Source of the DNA: DASUAS01 sp963720765
Lineage (GTDB): Bacteria; Actinomycetota; Acidimicrobiia; IMCC26256; DASPTH01
Assembly (NCBI GenBank): GCA_963720765.1
Contig: CAVRGS010000008.1
Coordinates: 35,142 to 99,141, forward strand
Length of the DNA stretch: 64,000 bases
Direction of reading: 5' to 3'
Below are positions 24,069 through 36,345 of this stretch, piece after piece. The translations under genes and the position numbers were made by a program. The number at the start of each line of letters is the position of its first letter. Position 1 is the first letter of the stretch. The notes beneath the pieces are model-generated. The model did not search any database. It worked only from the letters and a program-made list of their open reading frames with translations, and had not been told where the DNA came from.

Positions 24069-25784
24069 CAAGGGTGAGCAGGGGTTGGTGGCCCACCGCC
24101 GCAGCCGCGGAGGGCGTGCAGTCGCCGCGGCTGCAGCCTTCGTGCTGCTCACCGGCGTGGTCGGCAGTGCCGGCGTCGTGGGCGCCGCGTCGGGAGGTGG
24201 TGCGAACTCGGCGGCCGGCATCGGATCCGCCGCCGCGGTCGCGGGTCCGAACTGCGACGCCAAGACGAAGTCGGTGAAGATGAGGTACTACGCCGCACCG
24301 CCGTGCGTCCGTCCCTGGAAGTCGGGGGCCAAGAACGGCGGAGCGACCATGCCCGGCGTCACCGCGACGACGATCAACGTCGTCGTGTACTCGGGTTTTC
24401 CCGCGGACCAGGCACCGGAGAGCGCGAGCGACATGAGTCTCGGACAGCTGGCCGTGAACCTCGCGAGCGATCAACCGGGCCGCATCCGGGACGCGATCAA
24501 CGACACCCACGCGGCGACGGTGCACGCGCTCGAGAACTACGGCCGCGACGTCAAGTTCACCTACCTCACTCGCAGCGGCACCGACGAGGCCTCGCAGCGG
24601 GCCGATGCGATCACGGCCACCGAGAATCAGCCGTTCGCGGTGTTGGACCTGGCGGGTGCGGAGACGTTCTGCACCGCGGTCGCGCAGCGCAAGACGATCT
24701 CGATCTGCGCCACCGGTACCAACGAGGCGATGGATGCGCAACAGCCGTACCGCTACTCGACGTACATCGACTACTGGGCCAACACGATCGGAACCGCCGA
24801 ACTGATCGGGAAGGGGTTGGCTGGGAAGCCGGCACGTTGGGCCGGCGACGACACCCTGAAGCGCACCCAGCGCAAGTTCGGCGTGGTTCTCCAGAACGGT
24901 CAGACCGGCGTCGACGAAGACCTCTGGAAGCGCTCCCTCGCGAAGTACAAGGCGCCGGCGATGGCGGTCCAACTCGGGTACGACCCGGGCACCGGTTCGG
25001 CCCGCCGGCAGCCCCCAGGTGGCCCAGGAGCAGGCGCCGACGATGATCAGCAAGCTCAAGTCGGGTGGGGTCACGACGGTCGTGCTCTTCACCGATCTGA
25101 GCATGAACCTCGCCCTCATGAGCGCAGCGAACCAGCAGGACTACCACCCCGAGTGGCTCCAGACCGGCTTCCTGTTCTCCGAGATCCCGCCGATCGGGCG
25201 GCTCATGAACCAGGAGCAGTGGAGTCACTCCTTCGGATTGGGCACGCTCAACGTTCCCGTGGCCAGCCGCGGGGTCGGAGAAGAGCTGCTCGTCGTGGTA
25301 CTGGGGTGCCCAGAACTACAGCTACAACGCGGGTGTCTTCGGCGAGATCGTCATCCTCGACGAGGGCATCCACGCGGCCGGTCCGAAGCTCACCCCCGAG
25401 AGCTTCCGCGCCAGCGTGTTCGGCTCGGCGCGCACGGCGGCGCAGCCGCGGACGATCCCGGCCACGATCATGTTCGCCCGCGGGAAGGCGCCAGGGGTGC
25501 CGTACACCGAGTACCTCTTCGGTGGTGACCACTCGCTGATCTGGTGGAACCCGGACGCGACGACCACGAGCACGCAACTGCTGAATCAGAAGCCCGGAGC
25601 CCCGATGTACCTCGAGGGTGGGCAGCGGTACCTCCAGGGCAAGCTGCCGAAGGGCGAGCCCGCGTTCTTCGACAGCAAGACTTCGGTGGCCGAGTTGCCG
25701 ACGGACCCGGTGCCCATCCCGGACTACCCGTGCGACGACTGTCCGAGCACCGGCAACGGGCAGACGCCGAGTGCGTCGTCGTAG
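24049..25784 (+). CDS. Periplasmic-type substrate-binding protein of Liv family (two frame breaks)
   Basis: A secreted ligand-binding protein with GTG 24049 behind CAGGGGGG. The N-terminus has an Arg-rich start and a hydrophobic Ala/Val stretch ending GAASGGG. Type I binding-protein features follow: NPxxDxxxA-like spacing, GTNEAMDAQQPYRYSTY, KFGVVLQNGQTGVDEDLW. The frame shifts near 25005 and near 25290; downstream pieces include TTVVLFTDLSMNLALMSAA and TEYLFGGDHSLIWWN. Corrected length is about 578 residues, longer than LivJ. Downstream genes encode the cognate-looking permease/ATPase. Confidence 0.82.
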
Positions 25785-25791
25785 ATCACCC

Positions 25792-26244
25792 TTGAATCGT
25801 GCGAGGCGAAGGAGCTCATTCGGTGCACTGATCGCCGCCGCGTGCGTCGTGTTCGCGGGCTGCGCGCAGGCCAAGAGTCCGACCTACGACGTCGGCACTC
25901 TCGGCTGCACGTCAGCATCGGACGCGACGCTCGCGGCGGCGGCCTCGAAGCTGACCGTCCCGGGCACGCTGCGCAACGGGATGTCACTCGTCGGCGACGA
26001 CGGCTACCGGATGTTGTCGGCCGAGCTCCATCGCCCCGATGACGATCCGCACGCAACGGGTGATCTCCTCACCTTCGGGAGCCGTGACTCGGACACCACC
26101 GAGTTCCTCGCCGTCGACGTCAACGCACGCGAGGACTCGTCGTGGCCTGGTGCACCGTTCGACGTGCGCGATCAGGGCGCACGGGAATCGCGCGCCTGCG
26201 CCGACATCAGCCGCGGCAAGACGAAGGCGCAGATCGAAGTGTGA
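25792..26244 (+). CDS. Small predicted lipoprotein, unknown function
   Basis: A 150-residue protein from TTG 25792, 7 bp after the binding-protein stop. The N-terminus is Arg-rich followed by a hydrophobic stretch and the lipobox VFAGC, so it would be anchored at the outer face of the membrane. The rest (YDVGTLGCTSASDATLAAAA and a TTEFLAVDVNARED segment) matches nothing I recognise. Its stop overlaps the GTG of the transporter gene by 4 bp, suggesting a partner role in uptake. Confidence 0.65.
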   Translation: MNRARRRSSFGALIAAACVVFAGCAQAKSPTYDVGTLGCTSASDATLAAAASKLTVPGTLRNGMSLVGDDGYRMLSAELHRPDDDPHATGDLLTFGSRDSDTTEFLAVDVNAREDSSWPGAPFDVRDQGARESRACADISRGKTKAQIEV

Positions 26245-29200
26245 GCGTGAGCAGATCAACGCCAGTGGCCAGGCACCGGCGAGGAGAACTGTTCGGACCG
26301 GTGACGACCGTGCTGGACGACTGCGCGAGCTCCGCGACCACCGTCGTCTGCGCACGACGTTCACCGTCGTCACGATCGCGGTCAGTGGGGATACTTCGTG
26401 CCCGCAGTGGGTGTGGGGTTGGAGCATCCCCGCGCCGCAGGTCGTCTTCGGCATCATCATCGGCTCGTTGATCGCGCTCTCGTCGTTCGGCCTCGCGCTG
26501 ATCTACCGCTCCAACCGCGTCATCAACTTCGCGCAGGCCGACCTCGGCGCGGTGCCCGCGAGCCTCGCGCGTCGGGCCTCGTCGCCGCTCGGACGTGGTC
26601 GTTCTGGGTCGCGCTCCCGCTCGCGCTGGTCGGCGCGGTGGTGCTGGGCTCCGTGATCGAGCGGGTGGTCATCCGCCGGTTCGCCAAGGCGCCGCGCCTG
26701 ATCCTCATGGTCGTCACCATCGGGCTCGCGCAGTTCTTCGCCGGGCATGCGGTTCGGCCATGCCCGTTCTGGCTCGGCGAACCTGATCGTCCCCCCGCAG
26801 CCGCTCCCGCAGCCGTTCGACTTCAGCTTCGCGATGGGCACCCGATCATCTTCCACGCCAACGAACTGATCGCGGTCATCGTCACGGTGCGTCGCGATCG
26901 TCGGGCCTGTTCGCGTTCCTCCGCTTCACGAGCATCGGCATCGCGCTCCGTGCGAGCTCGGAGAGCGCGGACCGGGCGTCGCTGCTCGGCGTGAACGTCG
27001 GTCTCACCCACAACGTCGCGTGGATGATCGCGGCGTTCCTCGCCGCGGTCACGCTGATCCTGCGGGCGGCCACATCGGCACTACCGCTCGGGCCCGCGCT
27101 CGGGCCGTCGATCCTCCTGCGGGCGCTCGCGGCCGCGGTGATCGGCCGCATGGAGAACTTCCCGGTGATGTTCGTCGCCGCGTGCGGCATCGGCATCGTC
27201 GAGACCGTCGATCATGTGGAACACAGGCGAGCAGACGCTCGTCGATCCGGTGCTGTTCGTCATCGTGATCGCGCGCGCTGCTCCTGCAGCGCCGCACGCG
27301 GGAGTCCCGCGTCGAGGACCAGGCCGATCTCGAGCTGGCAGGACGCGGCCAACGTCCGCCCGATCCCCCGCGAGCTCGCGCGGCTTCCCGAGGTCAAGTG
27401 GGCGCTGCGCGCTCCTGCGCGTCGCGGTCATCGTGGCGCTGGTCGCACTGCCGTTCATGCTCGACGACCAGCGACACGAACCTCGCGGCCGCGGTGGCGA
27501 TCTACGCGATCATCGCGGTGTCCTTGGTGCTGCTCACCGGCTGGGCGGGTGAGATCAGCCTCGGCCAGGTCGCGTTCGTCGCCATCGGCTCCGCGGCCGC
27601 CGGCGCGGCGAACGTGCACTGGCAGCTGGACCCCGCTCTGAGCTTCCTGCTCGCGGGCGTGGTGGGCGCGGTCGCGTCGGTGATCATCGGGCTTCCCGCG
27701 CTGCGCATCCGCGGGCCTCATGCTCGCGGTCACCACGCTGGCGTTCGCGGTCGATGACGCCGTCGTTCCTGCTGAACCGGGATCAGAGCTTCCTCGGGAT
27801 CTCGTTCGACTACCTGCCCGACAACCTGATCGACCGGTCGAGCGACATCCGTCTTCCGCATCAGACGCCGTTCGGCGATCGTCGCCGACGGCGACGCGAA
27901 CGAGACGGTATGTACTTCGTGTGCCTCATCGGGCTCGGCCTCGTGCTCCTCGCGGTCCGCGGGCTCCACCGGTCGCGCACCATGCGCGACCTCGTCGCGA
28001 CCCGCGAGAACGAGCGCAACGCGCAGGCGTTCGGGCTCAGCCCCGGCCAAGGCCAAGCTGCTCGCGTTCGCGATCTCGGGTTCTTCGCGTCGTTCGCCGG
28101 CGGTCTGCTCGCGCTGCAGCAGCAGGCGCTCGGCCAGGAGATCTACGCGCCGGTCGAGAGCATCCGCGTGCTCACGATGGTGGTCGTCGGTGGCCTCGGC
28201 TCCGTCCCCGGCGCAATCCTCGGCGCGATCTTCCTGCAAGAGCACCGAGTGGTTCAAGGACTGGGTGCCCGACCGAGTACCAGTTCATGTTCCAGTTCGC
28301 GGGAGCCGGCATCGGCCTGATCCTCGTGCTCTGGTTCCTGCCCGGCGGTCTCGGGTCGCTGCTCTACCGAATCCGCGACGCGTACCTGCGCTCGGGTCGC
28401 GCGGCGACGCGAGCATGGTCGTGCCGTCACTCATCGCCGACGCGTCGCGATCCCGAGGTGCTCACCGGCGCACGAAGCGCGCCCGCGGTGGCGCCGGTCA
28501 TCGACGAGCCGGCGCCCGCGCCGACGGCGCACCGGCGATCTTCAAGTACTTCCGCGAAGCGCCCGATCCCCGATGTCGACTACTTCAGCTACCCCGACCT
28601 CGCTCTGAGCGGAGGCACGCCCAACCTGCTGAGCCTGCGCTCGGTCGACGTCGCGTACGGGCAGGTGCAGGTGCTGTTCGGCGTGAGCCTCGAGCTGCGC
28701 GAAGGCGAGACGATCGCGCTGCTCGGCACGAACGGCGCGGGCAAGTCGACGGTGCTGCGCGCGATCTCCGGGCTCGTCGGCGCCGAAGCACGGCAGCATC
28801 AGCCACCAGGGCGTCGACATCAGCGGGCTCGCGCCGCACCGCGTCGCCGCGCGCGGGCATCGTCCAGGTGCCCGGCGGGCAAGGGCGTGTTCCCGTCGCT
28901 CACCGTCGCGGAGAACCTCCGGGTCGGCGTGTGGATGCACCGACGCGACCGTGCGTGGTGTCAAGGAAGCGACCGCGCAGGTGCTCGAGCTCTTCCCCGG
29001 CTTGAAGAGCCGCCTCGGTGATCCTGCCGCGCAGCTCTCGGGCGGTCAGCAGCAGATGCTCGCGCTCGCGATGGCGTTCCTCGCCAAGCCGAAGGTGCTG
29101 ATGATCGACGAGCTCTCGCTCGGCCTCGCGCCGCTGGTGGTCGAGCAGCTGCTCAATGTGGTGCGACGAGTTCAAGGCGCAGGGGATGACCGTCGTGCTC

Positions 29201-30293
29201 GTCGAGCAGTCGGTGAACGTCGCGCTGACCGCCGCCGACCAAGGCGTTCTTCATGGAGAAGGGCGCGATCCGCTTCCACGGCCTCACCGCCGAGCTGCTC
29301 GAGCGTCCCGAGCTGCTGCGCTCGATCTTCCTCGAGGGCGCCGCCGCGCACGCGAGGGACGCCGACGGCCGACGCCGCGGCCACGGCGCGCGGTCGAGCC
29401 AGCCGAGGCGTCGTCGGGTCAGTCCGCGTCGACGACGAACGGCGGCGAACGCCGCGTCGTCCTCGAGACGCCGGACATCACGAAGCGGTTCTCCGGGCAT
29501 CACCGCGGTCGACCACGTGTCGATCAAGCTCCACGAAGGCGAGATCCTCGGGATCATCGGCCCGAACGGCGCGGGCAAGACGACGCTGTTCGACCTCATC
29601 TCCGGGTTCCTCGGCCCGACGAGGGCCGCATCGCTGTTCGAGGATCGCGACGTCACGCAGCGCTCGCCCGCAGAAGCGCGCGCAGCTCGGCCTCGGCCGG
29701 TCGTTCCAGGACGCGCGGCTGTTCGGTGCGCTCACCGTGCACCAGACGGTGTGCGTCGCGCTGGACCGCAGCTCAGCGGTGTTCGACCCGATCACGGCGA
29801 GTCACTCCACTTCCCGAACGTGTACCGCGCGGAGAAGCGAGCTGGGGAAGCGCGCCGACGAGCTCATCGAGCTCATGGGCCTCGGACGACTTCCGCGACA
29901 AGTTCGTGTCCGACCTCTCCACCGGGAGCCGGCGCATCGTCGACCTCGCGTGCCAGATCGGCATCGACCCGAAGGTCATCCTGTTCGACGAGCCGTCGTC
30001 GGGTATCGCGCAGCGGGAGACGGAGGCCCTCGGGCCGCTGCTCGTGCGCATCCGGGAGCACACCGGCGCGAGCCTGCTGCTCATCGAGCACGACATGCCG
30101 CTCATCACGCGCGTCTCCGACCGCATCGTCGCCTGGACCTCGGTCGGGTCGTCGTCGACGGCAGCGCCGAGACCGTGTCTCAACCACCCGCAGGTCGTCT
30201 CGTCGTACCTCGGTGTCCACTCGCGAGGTCGATCGACGGTCCGGCGCCGCCCGCGAGAGTCCTCACCGCCGTCCGGAGGCGGCGAGCCGATGA
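26241..30293 (+). pseudogene. Fused branched-chain-type ABC permeases and ATPases (LivH-LivM-LivF-LivG order), many frame breaks
   Basis: Start GTG 26241. In order: LivH pieces (IALSSFGLALIYRSNRVI, then SVIERVVIRRFAKAPRLIL), LivM pieces (VSLVLLTGWAGEISLGQVA; VVVGGLGSVPGAILGAI), a LivF ATPase (GTNGAGKST, LSGGQQQMLALAMAFLA, IDELSLGLAPLVVEQLL) and a LivG ATPase (GPNGAGKTT, LSTGSRRIVDLACQI, FDEPSSGIA). About twenty indels are needed. The LivF-LivG linker (29380-29460) has no stop in any forward frame, so one polypeptide of about 1350 residues is plausible. The end overlaps the exporter ATG 30290. It would import an organic acid or amino-acid-like ligand bound by the upstream receptor. Confidence 0.78.
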
Positions 30294-33200
30294 CCATCAC
30301 GGATCTCGCAGCGCCGTGCGCCCGGAGCCGACGATCGCGAACCTGCCGAGAACGGCGGCTGGTTCGCGACTCGATGCCGCTACGAACGCGTCTCAGCATC
30401 GCACGCACGTCGCTGTTCTGGGCGTGCCTGTTCCGCCAGCGCCGCACCATGTGGTGGCTGTTCGCGTTCCTCGCCGTGTCGTCGGTCGGCCTCGCGCTGC
30501 AGGCCGTCCTCGTGCTCGACATGGTCGACAACGCCATCGTGGCGCAGACGGCACCGCTCTGGCCGTACGTCACGCACATCGCGTTCTGGGCGCTGTGGTC
30601 GCTCGTGTTCGGCTTCGTCGCGCTGCAGCTCGGTGAACGGTTGTCGTACTCGATCGAGTTCGACCTCCGCGTGTGGCTCTACACGCACGTGCAGTCCGCC
30701 GAGCTGCGCAGCCTCGATCAGGTGGCGTCGGGCCAGCTCGTCACGCGGTCGATCACCGACCTGCAGCTCATCGAGCAGCTGCTCCGGGTGTTCCCCCAGC
30801 TCGTCGGACTCGCGCCGCTGCTCCTCGTCCTCGCCGTCTACCTGGTGATCCTCAACCCGATCATGGGCATCCTGGCGATCCTCGCGCTGCCGGTGAACCT
30901 GCTGCTGCTCCGCCGCTTCAGCAAGCGCCTCCGTGCCCTGAGCTGGGCCGAGCTCAACGAACGCGCCGAGGTGGCGCGTTCGATCGACGAGCCCGTCCGG
31001 GGCATCCGTGTGGTCAAGGCGTTCGGGCGCGAAGACCGAGAGGTCCACCGGCTCGAGCAGATCACCGACCGGGCGTACACGTACGCGATGACGCGGTGGC
31101 GCCTGCTGGCCAAGTACGACGCGTTCATGAAGATCGTGCCGATGGAGGTCAACGCCGTGCTGCTCGGCGTCGGCGCCTGGTTCCTCAGCGAGGGCCGGAT
31201 CACCGCCGGGACCTTCCTGCTCATCTTCCGGCTGTCCACCGGCCTCGGAGCGATCGCGCGCGTGTTCGACGAGCTCAGCAGCGCGTGGCAGTACCTCCGC
31301 GGCGCGCAGGATCGCCTCGCCGAGATGCTCGCGCTCAGCACCCGTCCGGTGACCGACGGCCGTATGGCCCCGACACCGTCGAGCGGTCTCGAGCTGGTCG
31401 ATCTCGAGGTGGGCTTCGGCGATCGCCAGTTGTTCCACCAATTCAGTGCGACGGTCGCACCGGGCACGATGGTGGTCGTCACCGGCAAGCCGGGGTCGGG
31501 CAAGTCGACGCTCGCCGGCATCGCTTCGGGGCTCGTCCTGCCCGACGCGGGCGAAGCGAGACTCGACGGGCTTGCCCTCTCCGACTTCGATCCGCAGGAG
31601 CTGCGCCGCGCCGTCCGCGTGGTCTCCGAGGAGCCGCTCCTGCTCGCCACGACGTTGCGCGAGAACCTGTTGCTCGGCGCATGGGGCGAGATCTCCGACG
31701 AGCAGCTGCTGGAGGCGCTGCGTCTCGCCGGGGCGGAGGACGTCGTCCACGACATCGAAGGCGGGCTCGACGGTGTGGTCGGCGACCGCGGGCTCACCGT
31801 CTCCGGCGGGCAACGACAGCGCATCTCGCTGGCTCGCGCGCTGGTGGCCCGACCCCGCGTCCTGATCCTCGACGACGCGCTCTCCGCGGTGAACCCGTCG
31901 CTCGAGATCGAGATCATGCGACGAGTCCGCGAGGCACTTCCGGAGTGCTCGATCCTCTACATCACGCCGCCGGCAGGGCCTCACCGCGCTCGCCGACCTT
32001 GTCGTCGATCTGCCGAGTCCCGAGCGGGTGACGTCCATGCCCGACGTCGTGCCCTTCGGCGAGGATCTCCCGCCGGGGGCCGGTGCGGCCGAGGTCGGCG
32101 ACGCCGCCGACGCGGTGATGGCGGTCGAGGAGCTCGGCCTCGCCGCCGATCCGACGCACCCAGGCCACCGCCGACACCTCGGGGCTGCGCGCGCCTGGAT
32201 CCCGAGCTGGCCGCGATGGTCGACTCCCTGCAGCTCGACGACGAGCGGGTCGACGCTGGACCCGGCCGTCGTCTACCGGGACGAGCTCGGTTCGTTCCGG
32301 TCGGTTGCGCAGCCGTTCCGTCGCGTCACTCCTCGTCGCGCTCGGACTGATGTTCCTCGTGGCGTTGGCCCAGATCAGCCCCGACCTCGTGTTCGGTCGG
32401 ATCAACAACCTGCTCAGCAACTCGAGCGACGCGCACCTGGGGACCGCGCTCGTCTTCGCCGGCGCGTTGGCGGTCATCGGGGTGCTGTACGGGCTCCTGG
32501 CGTGGCAGTTGCGGATCTTCGCCCAGCGGTTCAGTCAAGGCATGACGCTCGTGCTCCGGCGCCGCGTCTTCGACCGGTTGACGAAGCTCGGCGTCAACTA
32601 CTACGACCGCGAGCTCCCGGGCGACGTCGCGACGCCGGGTCGTCGCCGACCTCGACCGGATCCTCTCGTTCGCGCAGAGCCCCGCGTTCATCGTGGCGAG
32701 CAGCATCGCGCTGATGATCGTCGCCCTCACGGCGATCATCGTCATCGTGCCGGCGACCTGGGTGATCGTGGTCGTCATGCTCGGCCTCATGCTGCTCGTC
32801 ACCGCGCTGCAGTTCCACCCGGCGACCACGCGCGCTGGACTGGGCGCGCGACGAGTTGCAGGTCGTGACCCGCACGTTCCAGGAGGACTTCTCGGCTCGT
32901 GCACGAGATCCGCAACCTCGGCGCGCACACGATCCGGACCCAGAAGTTCGTGGAGGCGTGTTGGGAGCGGCGTCACGCCCGCTGGTGGGCGGCGACGGTG
33001 CAGAACATCCAGTCGTCGCTGATCTCGTTCCTCGCGGTCATGATGAGTGCGTTGCTGCTCTGGAAGACGGGATCGCTCGTTCTGGGGCTCAGCCTGGGCA
33101 TCGGCTCGGCGCTCGCGGTGCAGGTGCTCTCGAGCACGGCGACGCTGCCGCTGCAGACCGCGGGCCCGCTGTACAACCAGTTCCTCGATCCGCGCGCGTG

Positions 33201-34006
33201 TCGTGGCGACGCCTGCACAGTCCGTTCGCGGAACCGATCCTCCCGTCGAGGCAACGCGACGCTCGGACATGCGCGGGTCTCGAGGTCCAGTTCGCTTCGA
33301 CTCGATCGACTTCACCTATCCGGCGACCGGCGCGCCGGGTGCTCGACGCGACATCGTTCACGATGGAGCCGGGCAAGGTGACCGCGCTCGTCGGGTACAC
33401 AGGCGCGGGAAAGTCGAGCATCGCGAAGATCCTGATGCGCACGTACGATCCGGACCGGGGCGCGTGACCGTGGCCGGCGTCGACGTCCGCGACTACTCGC
33501 TGCGCTCGTATCGCGAGCGTCTCGGTGTGGTGCCCCAGGATCCGTTCGTCTTCCACGGCACGGTGGCGTCGAACATCCGCTACGGCCGGCCCGATGCATC
33601 GGATGACGACGTCGACGCCGCCGTCCGGGCGGTCGGGGCGCACGACATGCTCTTCTCGCTCGAGGGTGCGCTCGCGCACCCCGTCGAAGAAGAAGGCCGC
33701 AACCTCACCGCCGCGCAGCGCCAGGTCATCGCGCTCGCCCGGGCGTGGTTGGCAGCGCCCGACGTGCTCGTGCTCGACGAGGCGACGTCGTTGCTCGACG
33801 CCGAGGTCGAGGACCACATCATCGCGGCCATCCACGAGCTCGGCTGCACCACGCTGATGATCACCCACCGCGAGAACGTGGCTCGCCGCGCCGACAACAT
33901 CGTGGTGCTGAAGGACGGCGTCGTCGTCGACGAGGGTCCCGAAGCAGCCGTCGCGCGGCCGGGAGGGCCCTACGACCGACTCTGGCGGGTCGCAGACGAG
34001 CTGTGA
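30290..34006 (+). CDS. Double ABC exporter (TMD-NBD-TMD-NBD, Rv0194-like), second half frame-broken
   Basis: ATG 30290 follows GGAGG. The first half is open to about 31970: six-helix membrane domain, Walker A GKPGSGKST, signature VSGGQRQR, Walker B VLILDDALSAV. A linker leads to a second membrane domain and NBD with GYTGAGKSS, LTAAQRQVIALARAW and VLVLDEATSLLD. The total is about 1230 codons. Several indels lie between 31.97 and 33.47 kb. NBD1 has Asp for the catalytic Glu, and NBD2's signature is LTAAQ; these two flaws belong to the same composite ATP site, as in heterodimeric exporters. It may pump drugs, lipids or pathway intermediates out of the cell. Confidence 0.85.
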
Positions 34007-34011
34007 TCGCC

Positions 34012-34875
34012 TCAGGTCAAGAACGCGTCGGCCCACGCCTCCATGGCGCCGACCTTGGCCGACAACGTCGTGTACGCAGGATCGGTCGGGGTCCAGGGCA
34101 TCGCGATCGTGGCCGTGACGCCAAGGTCGTGCAGGCGCTGCGTACAGCTCGCGGCTCGGCATCTCGCGCGCGACCACCATGGTCTGGTACGCCGCACGCG
34201 ACGGTCCGTGTTCGTCGGTGTGGCGCTGCCGTTCCCGTTCCAGGATCGCGAGCAGGTCCTCGAGCTCGTCCATCGGGTGGTCCATCCCGACCCAGCCGTC
34301 GCGATCGGGCCGCCCGCCGCAGGGATGCGCGCCCGCCGCCGATCCAGATGGGTGGCGGCGGGTGCGGCGTCGGCGTCATGGTCGCGGGCGCGAAGTCGTA
34401 GTGATGGCCGTGGTACTCGAACGTGCCGTGACTGCCAGAAGCCCTGAATCACCTCGAGCATCTCGTCCATCCGGGCGCCCCGCGACCGGGGGTCGTGCCC
34501 GAGGAGCGAGATCTCCTCCTCCAGCCACCCCACGCCGCACCCGAACCCGAACCGACCACCACTGAGGGTCGAGACCGAGCCGGCCTGCTTCGCGACGGTG
34601 AACGGGTCGCGCATGGTGAGCACGTAGACGTAGGTCATGTACCGCAGGGTGGAGGTTGCTGCTGCCATCGCCGTGATCGTCGTGAACGGATCGGGATGGT
34701 CGACACTGGCCGTGAACGGATCTCCCACCCCAGGATGCGCCGGCACGAAGTCGCGCGGGACGGCGACGTGATCAGGGAGCGCGATCCCCGTGAAGCCGAA
34801 TTGCTCGGCCGCTCGCGCCACGTCGACGTACTGCCGCACGTCGCGCTCGAAGATGAGGGGCAGCCAGAACTCCAC
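34012..34875 (-). pseudogene. LLM-class F420-dependent oxidoreductase, frame-broken in the middle
   Basis: The first 150 codons are intact: FGFTGIALPDHVAVPRDFVP, YVYVLTMRDPFTVAKQAGSV and SGGRFGFGCGVGWLEEEISL are typical of F420-dependent luciferase-like monooxygenases or reductases. Between 34120 and 34440 the frame changes at least three times (pieces PIWIGGGRAS, MDHPMDELEDLLAILERER) before ending in the original frame. The corrected length is about 288 residues, normal for the family. It ends 5 bp from the convergent exporter. Substrate is unknown. Confidence 0.82.
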
Positions 34876-34899
34876 GGGACTCCATTCTGTTCGGGACGC

Positions 34900-35659
34900 T
34901 CACGTGAGACGACCCATGAGACTGAACACCTGGCCGGTGGTGCCGTCGGGTGGCAGGGGTCGCGAGGTACACCGCGAGCTCGGCGACGTCCTCCGGTTGC
35001 TTGAGCCACTCGCCGGTGCTCTCGCGGAAGCGGCGTCGCGACCTCGTCCTCGGTGAGTTCCCGTACCGAAGACCGCTGATCGCTTCGGTGTAGACCGGTC
35101 CGGGAACGATCTCGTTCACCGCGATCCGGTGACCGCGCAATTCGGCCGCGAGCACTCGTGTCAGGGCGCGGCGCTCCGCTTTGGCAGCGGAGTACGAGCC
35201 CAGGCCTCCCGCGTTCGCTCGTGCGGCACCCGATCCGATGGTGACAAACGTGCCGCCGCCGTGCGCCACGAGCGCGGAACGGTGGCCTTGGCGGTGATCC
35301 AGACCCCAGTCAGGTTCAGGTCCACAATCGCCCGCCACGACGCTTCGTCGGAGTCGAGCACTCCGCCCATCGGTGGTGCAGCGCCCACGTTGCGCGACGA
35401 CGAGGTCGATGTGCCCGAACGCCTCGACCGCTGCGGATGCGGCGTTGTTCATCTGATCCAAGTCGGTCACGTCGCCCGGACACACGCCGCGGCCGCCCGG
35501 TCGCGGTGATCTCCGCGACGACGGCGTCAAGCGGCGCGAGCCGACGGCCGACCACCGTGACGGCCGCTCCTGCACTCGCGTACCTCGCGCGCGATCGCGG
35601 CGCCGATCCCTGTGCCGCCACCGGTCACGAGCGCTGCCTCGTCGATGGAGCGTGTCCAT
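34900..35659 (-). pseudogene. Short-chain dehydrogenase/reductase, frame-broken
   Basis: ATG 35659. Pieces in order across frames are ALVTGGGTGIGAAIA, GAAVTVVGRRLAPLDAVVAE, GDVTDLDQMNNAASAAVEAF, AIVDLNLTGVWITAKA, TIGSGAARANAGGLGSYSAAK and AVNEIVPGPVYTEAI, with an end GTTGQVFSLMGRLT at 34900. All SDR catalytic features (TGxxxGxG, Ser, YxxxK) are retained despite at least five shifts. The intact product would be about 250 residues. It is the middle gene of a minus-strand group with an LLM enzyme and a molybdopterin oxidoreductase. Confidence 0.75.
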
Positions 35660-35667
35660 GCCTGCTG

Positions 35668-36345
35668 TCACCGAGGTCGGCGCAGGAACCGAGTCGCGAA
35701 CGAAGCGGTCTGGTCGCGACGCGCCGCGGCGCGTTCGCTGGGCTCACCGCTGGGAGGCCGGTGAGCGAACGCGACCTCGCCGACCGAGACGACGCCGCGT
35801 CGCGGGGATCGGCAGGTTGCCCTCCGACAGCTGGTACCGCAACGCGATGTGGCCCTCCGATGGCCGGCGGCCTCCAGCCAGTTCGCGGTGCCCGGATCGC
35901 GATCGGCGACGACGAAGGTGACCGAACCGTCGTCGTCAAGGTGCGCGTTCTCACACGTGAAGCCCGAGAACACGTGCTGGTAGTCGAACGACTCGTACCA
36001 GACGTTGCCCACCTGGACGTCCCGATACGCGCACGGCTGCGGCGGTACGACCGTGACGATCAGCGCTTCGTCCGGCTCGATGCGCCATCGGGCGACCACC
36101 GCGTTGCCGCCCGGCACTCCTCCCGCGTCGCTCGTCGGCGCACCGACGTCGGTCGTGAAGGCGTTGATCCAGCCCTCCTTCTCGCGCATCTCGCCCTGGA
36201 ACAGGGGGAGGAGCAACTCGAACGTGCGAGTCGCCCGATCGAGGCCGGCGACCGCGTCGTCGACGGTGAGCACCGACGGCACCTCGGCACCACGGGTCAC
36301 GTTCTCGATCTCCAGTTCCATGAGCTCCACATCGTCGGGAGCACC
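35668..36345 (-). pseudogene. DUF1214-like protein, N-terminus apparently missing
   Basis: The frame contains RATRTFELLLPLFQGEM, NAVVARWRIEPDEALIVTV and GNVWYESFDYQHVFSGFTCE followed by SVTFVVADRDPGTANWLEAAG, a DUF1214-like ending. A shift near 35840 splits it from its C-terminal piece. The first recognisable residues run directly out of the truncated molybdopterin oxidoreductase at about 36345, with no ribosome site. Function of DUF1214 proteins is unknown; they often accompany lipid or hydrocarbon genes. An internal deletion or chimeric join is suspected. Confidence 0.6.

Noticed and set aside
26241..30293. Programmed ribosomal frameshifting in the Liv transporter
   Set aside because: About twenty shifts in both directions without slippery heptamers or downstream structures; consensus indels are far simpler.
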